Shown here in pieces: positions 61,384 through 64,000 of a stretch of 64,000 nucleotides of DNA. The notes under the pieces were generated by a model. It worked only from the letters and a program-made list of their open reading frames with translations, was not told the DNA's origin and did not search any database. Origin of the DNA: an uncultured Erythrobacter sp. (lineage in GTDB: Bacteria > Pseudomonadota > Alphaproteobacteria > Sphingomonadales > Sphingomonadaceae); NCBI GenBank assembly GCA_947500645.1, contig CANMSD010000002.1, positions 372,001 through 436,000 of the forward strand, written 5' to 3'. The translations under genes were made by a program, and so were the position numbers. The first letter of the stretch is position 1; each line of letters opens with the position of its first letter.

Positions 61384-63792
61384 TCAGAACGATTGGCGCG
61401 CCGTAACCCCGAATGTGCGCGGATTGCCAATCCGATAGCCCAGGCGAGCACGCCCGCCACGTTCGCGGTCGAATGAAAGCAACGCATTCTCATCGAACAC
61501 ATTGTTGGCATAAACAACGACGCTCAAGCCGCTCTCGAAGTCGATGCCGGCGCTCAGATTGACCAGCTGGTAATCGTCGAGCAGCAGATCGACCGTAGTT
61601 GCAGCATCTGCAGGCGCACCGCCAAATGGCAAACCATGCACAAAGGTGCGCGGGTTGTTCTCCTGGTCGGCAGGCTGAGTGAAGCGCGACCCGACATGAG
61701 TGACAGAAGCGGAGATATACGCCTCTGCACTGTCCGAGATCGGCCATTCATAGCTGCCGCTGGCTGAGAACTGGAACTCCGGAACGGAAGGCAGGCGATT
61801 GCCCTCGCGAATGCCAGTTGCTTCGGCGAGCGGCCCCGGCAATGTCGTGTCGAATTCCGCTTCGATCCAGCTTCCCGACAGGTTGAAGTTGAGGCCTTCG
61901 AATGGGCTGATACCCAGCTCTGCCTCAATCCCGGCCGAATGCGCATCGGGCACATTGAACACGATGCGCGATGAGCAACTGCCCGCATCCAACGTCACCT
62001 GAAGGTCGCTGATGTCGTTGTAGAAGCCAGCGGCGTTGAACGTGAACCCATTGCCCTGAGCTTTGACGCCGATCTCATAGTTCCACAGAGTTTCGTCGTC
62101 ATAGTCCTGGAAACCGCCGAACAGCGCGAGATCGTCTGCGTTGCAGAGCGGCACGTTGAGCGGATCGTTGACGCCGCCGAGGCGGAAGCCCTGCGAAGCC
62201 TGTGCGTTGATGGTCAGGTCCGGGCTCAGCTCATAACTGAGTAGGAAGCGAGGCGTGAAACCATCCGACGCTGTCTCATCCACGAGACCCGCATCGCCAT
62301 TGGCAAACAGGCCGCCGGTCGTGATCGTGCGGGTTTCCTCAAAGTCGTAATACCGGCCACCTGCGGTGAATGTCAGCGCGTCGGTGATCTCCCAACTAGC
62401 CTCACCGAAAATCGCAAGCTGCTCGATATCATACGGCAGATCGGAATTGAACGGAGAGTCGAGGTTGTCGAAACCGTTGGCAACCGCAGCCGATGTTCCC
62501 GCGCCAAGAGTTGCGTCGGTGAAAGCGGCATAGCCCGGTGTGGGCAGGCGCTGGCGATAGAAGCGATCGGTTTCCGAATAGAAACCACCGATAACCCATT
62601 GGATCGGGCCATCGTAATCGGAGGCAAACCGGATCTCTTGCGTCAGGGTCTCGAGATCGGTGGTATCGCGCAAGTTCGAAGGCAGCAGCACCGCTTCGTC
62701 AGGAAAACCAAGATCGACCGAAACCGAGCCCGACAAGGCGCTTGCATCACGGCTGACCAGAATATCGCGGTTCGAATAGGAGCTGACCGAGGTCATCACC
62801 ACTGGCCCCAAGTCGGCCTCCACGACGAGGTCGACAATCAGCGTCTCGTCCTCAAATGCTTCGCGTAGCAGCAGGAATTGCTCGCGCTCACCCAGTTGGA
62901 CCGCAGGCCGAGTGGTGGTGAACGGATTTGCGAACAGGCTGAAAATCTCCTGCCGGTTAAAGCCGTCAGCCTTGACCTTCTGGTAAACAACCCGCGGAGT
63001 AATGCTGAAGCCCTCGCCCGTATCGAGCGTGAAGGCGAGACGGCCACCATAGCGCTCACCGCCATTGATATCCTCGCCGCCGGCCGGGCCGATAGCATCG
63101 ATAAAGCCGCCGTATTGCGTATAATAGCCGACCGCGCGAACTGCAGCGACATCGCCAAGCGGCAGGTTGACCGCGCCCTTCAGATGCCAACCCAAATCGT
63201 CCCCATCGACCAGGTTCACATTACCTTCGACCAGACCTTCAACCACACCTGGCTCGGGCTGATTGGTGATGTAGCGGATTGTACCGCCGACCGATCCCGA
63301 ACCGAACAGCGTGCCCTGCGGGCCGCGCAGGGTCTCGACACGGTTGAGGTCGAACAGGTCAAGGTCGGGCGTGAACAGCGAGAGCGAGATCACCGACTCG
63401 TCGAGATATACGCCAACCTGCTCCTTCACGCCCGGTTGGTCGCGAACCACCTGACCGGCGGACACACCGCGCACCGAGACCTGGCTTTGGCCCGGCCCGA
63501 GGTTCTGCACGGAGAGGCCTGCAACATTGCGCGAAAGATCTTCAAGCGTCACCGCACCGGAACGCTGAATGTCTTCCTGTGTCTGCGCGTTAATCGAGAA
63601 GGGAACGTCCTGAATCGTCGTGTCACGCTTGGTTGCGCTCACAACGATAACATTGCCGGTCGCAGGAGCGTCTGCGGTTTCATCCTCATCCGAATCTTGC
63701 GCCACTGCGGGGGTCGCGCTTAGCGAAAGGGCGCAGCTCGCCAGAAGAACACTGCGAAAAGGGGTAGCCGAAAGAAGCTTGGGGGAACGCAT
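61384..63792 (-). CDS. TonB-dependent outer membrane receptor
   Basis: Outer-membrane barrel for energised uptake. The start is the second of two adjacent ATGs (MRSPKLLSATPF), 5 bases after GGAG, giving 802 aa; the track start is 34 codons earlier. Signal peptide to AVAQ, then the plug (VVSATKRDTTIQDVPFSINAQTQEDIQRSGAVTLEDLSRNVAGLSVQN...RGPQGTLFGSGSVGGTIRYIT) and a 22-strand-type barrel ending ...FGVTARQSF with C-terminal Phe. The substrate cannot be read; the plug type is common in sphingomonads. Confidence 0.93.
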   Translation of the reverse strand: MRSPKLLSATPFRSVLLASCALSLSATPAVAQDSDEDETADAPATGNVIVVSATKRDTTIQDVPFSINAQTQEDIQRSGAVTLEDLSRNVAGLSVQNLGPGQSQVSVRGVSAGQVVRDQPGVKEQVGVYLDESVISLSLFTPDLDLFDLNRVETLRGPQGTLFGSGSVGGTIRYITNQPEPGVVEGLVEGNVNLVDGDDLGWHLKGAVNLPLGDVAAVRAVGYYTQYGGFIDAIGPAGGEDINGGERYGGRLAFTLDTGEGFSITPRVVYQKVKADGFNRQEIFSLFANPFTTTRPAVQLGEREQFLLLREAFEDETLIVDLVVEADLGPVVMTSVSSYSNRDILVSRDASALSGSVSVDLGFPDEAVLLPSNLRDTTDLETLTQEIRFASDYDGPIQWVIGGFYSETDRFYRQRLPTPGYAAFTDATLGAGTSAAVANGFDNLDSPFNSDLPYDIEQLAIFGEASWEITDALTFTAGGRYYDFEETRTITTGGLFANGDAGLVDETASDGFTPRFLLSYELSPDLTINAQASQGFRLGGVNDPLNVPLCNADDLALFGGFQDYDDETLWNYEIGVKAQGNGFTFNAAGFYNDISDLQVTLDAGSCSSRIVFNVPDAHSAGIEAELGISPFEGLNFNLSGSWIEAEFDTTLPGPLAEATGIREGNRLPSVPEFQFSASGSYEWPISDSAEAYISASVTHVGSRFTQPADQENNPRTFVHGLPFGGAPADAATTVDLLLDDYQLVNLSAGIDFESGLSVVVYANNVFDENALLSFDRERGGRARLGYRIGNPRTFGVTARQSF

Positions 63793-63931
63793 CATCTCTC
63801 TCCTATTTGTTGGGCTTTTACCCATGACGGAGCGAATCAACGCCTCGATTGTACCAATTGCAAGCCGATGTCGTTTTTCGGCCAGAAGAAACACAGCGAC
63901 TGTAACACACTGGCCACACGCAAGAATCGCG

Positions 63932-63968
63932 AAAAAAAGGGGCCGGAGCGCTTGTCGCGGTCCGGCCC
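63932..63968 (-). terminator. Terminator of a leftward gene beyond the window
   Basis: On the minus strand GGGCCGGA-type arms (TCCGGCCC / GGGCCGGA, 8 bp) are followed by TTTTTTT. It closes a gene entering from the right edge; a frame ending in ...RTFNL stop at 63970 fits but is too short to name. Confidence 0.75.
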
Positions 63969-64000
63969 ATCACAAGTTGAATGTTCGCAGGAGGAACATT

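Noticed and set aside
63970-64000. Partial leftward CDS at the right edge (…RTFNL stop)
   Set aside because: Only ten codons visible; noted with the terminator but not called as a gene.
1-64000. CRISPR array, tRNA or rRNA genes, integrase or prophage ends
   Set aside because: No regular direct repeats, cloverleaf arms, rRNA-like stretches or recombinase motifs were seen; the phage-like genes are explained by the GTA.

Overview
The window reads as ordinary chromosome of an alphaproteobacterium, most likely a sphingomonad of the Erythrobacteraceae type. The evidence is a CtrA/DivK cell-cycle pair, a one-cysteine DksA, an acyl carrier protein next to serine palmitoyltransferase (sphingolipid synthesis), and a complete Rhodobacter-type gene transfer agent (GTA) structural cluster. 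No rRNA, tRNA, CRISPR array, integrase or insertion sequence was recognised. All family assignments come from motifs read by eye; no database search was run.

Layout. 0-9 kb: prfA-prmC, hisS (its 3' end runs into a short palindromic repeat), ppa, a BON-MscS channel, a small membrane protein, lptB and rpoN. 9-16 kb: ctrA, a LysM/SleB-like hydrolase, trmB, a DUF3592 protein, a Tat-lipoprotein-like DUF917 protein and maeB. 16-26 kb: mutS, then the leftward group gluQ-HIG1-cobalamin adenosyltransferase-hbd, an HNH endonuclease, DUF4112, an orphan peptide-binding lipoprotein, PilZ and dksA. 26-32 kb: a Sel1 protein, a tightly overlapped leftward five-gene operon (DUF3572-HAD-RidA-GDPD-GNAT), divK, ACP, serine palmitoyltransferase and a YqaA-like membrane protein.

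32.3-46.3 kb holds the GTA cluster, rightward: TerS, TerL, portal, small membrane protein, protease, capsid, connector, a 55-aa ORF, DUF3168, tail tube, two chaperone-like genes, tape measure, a DUF2460 protein fused to a large N-terminal region, DUF2163 hub, NlpC/P60 peptidase, megatron-like tail protein and DUF2793. Start and stop codons overlap at many junctions. No replication, integration or lysis genes are present, so it is a domesticated particle locus rather than a prophage.

46-64 kb: OmpA-like porin with 26 consecutive prolines, sodC, an MFS transporter, queC, a DUF3617-like protein, the argD-argF-hslO set, a double cold-shock protein with a glycine-rich N-terminus, a CX5R sulfurtransferase/phosphatase-like protein, an M20 amidohydrolase, a sterol-desaturase-like protein, a GMC oxidoreductase, an esterase and a TonB-dependent receptor.

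The most interesting signals are in the GTA cluster. The DUF2460 distal-tail gene carries an extra ~565-residue N-terminal region but keeps an internal Met with a Shine-Dalgarno-like sequence exactly where a free distal-tail protein would begin. The megatron-like gene is much shorter than in Rhodobacter, which suggests a TIM-barrel domain may have moved between proteins. The capsid gene is bracketed by a terminator-shaped hairpin upstream and a perfect 13-bp inverted repeat downstream, which could set capsid dosage.
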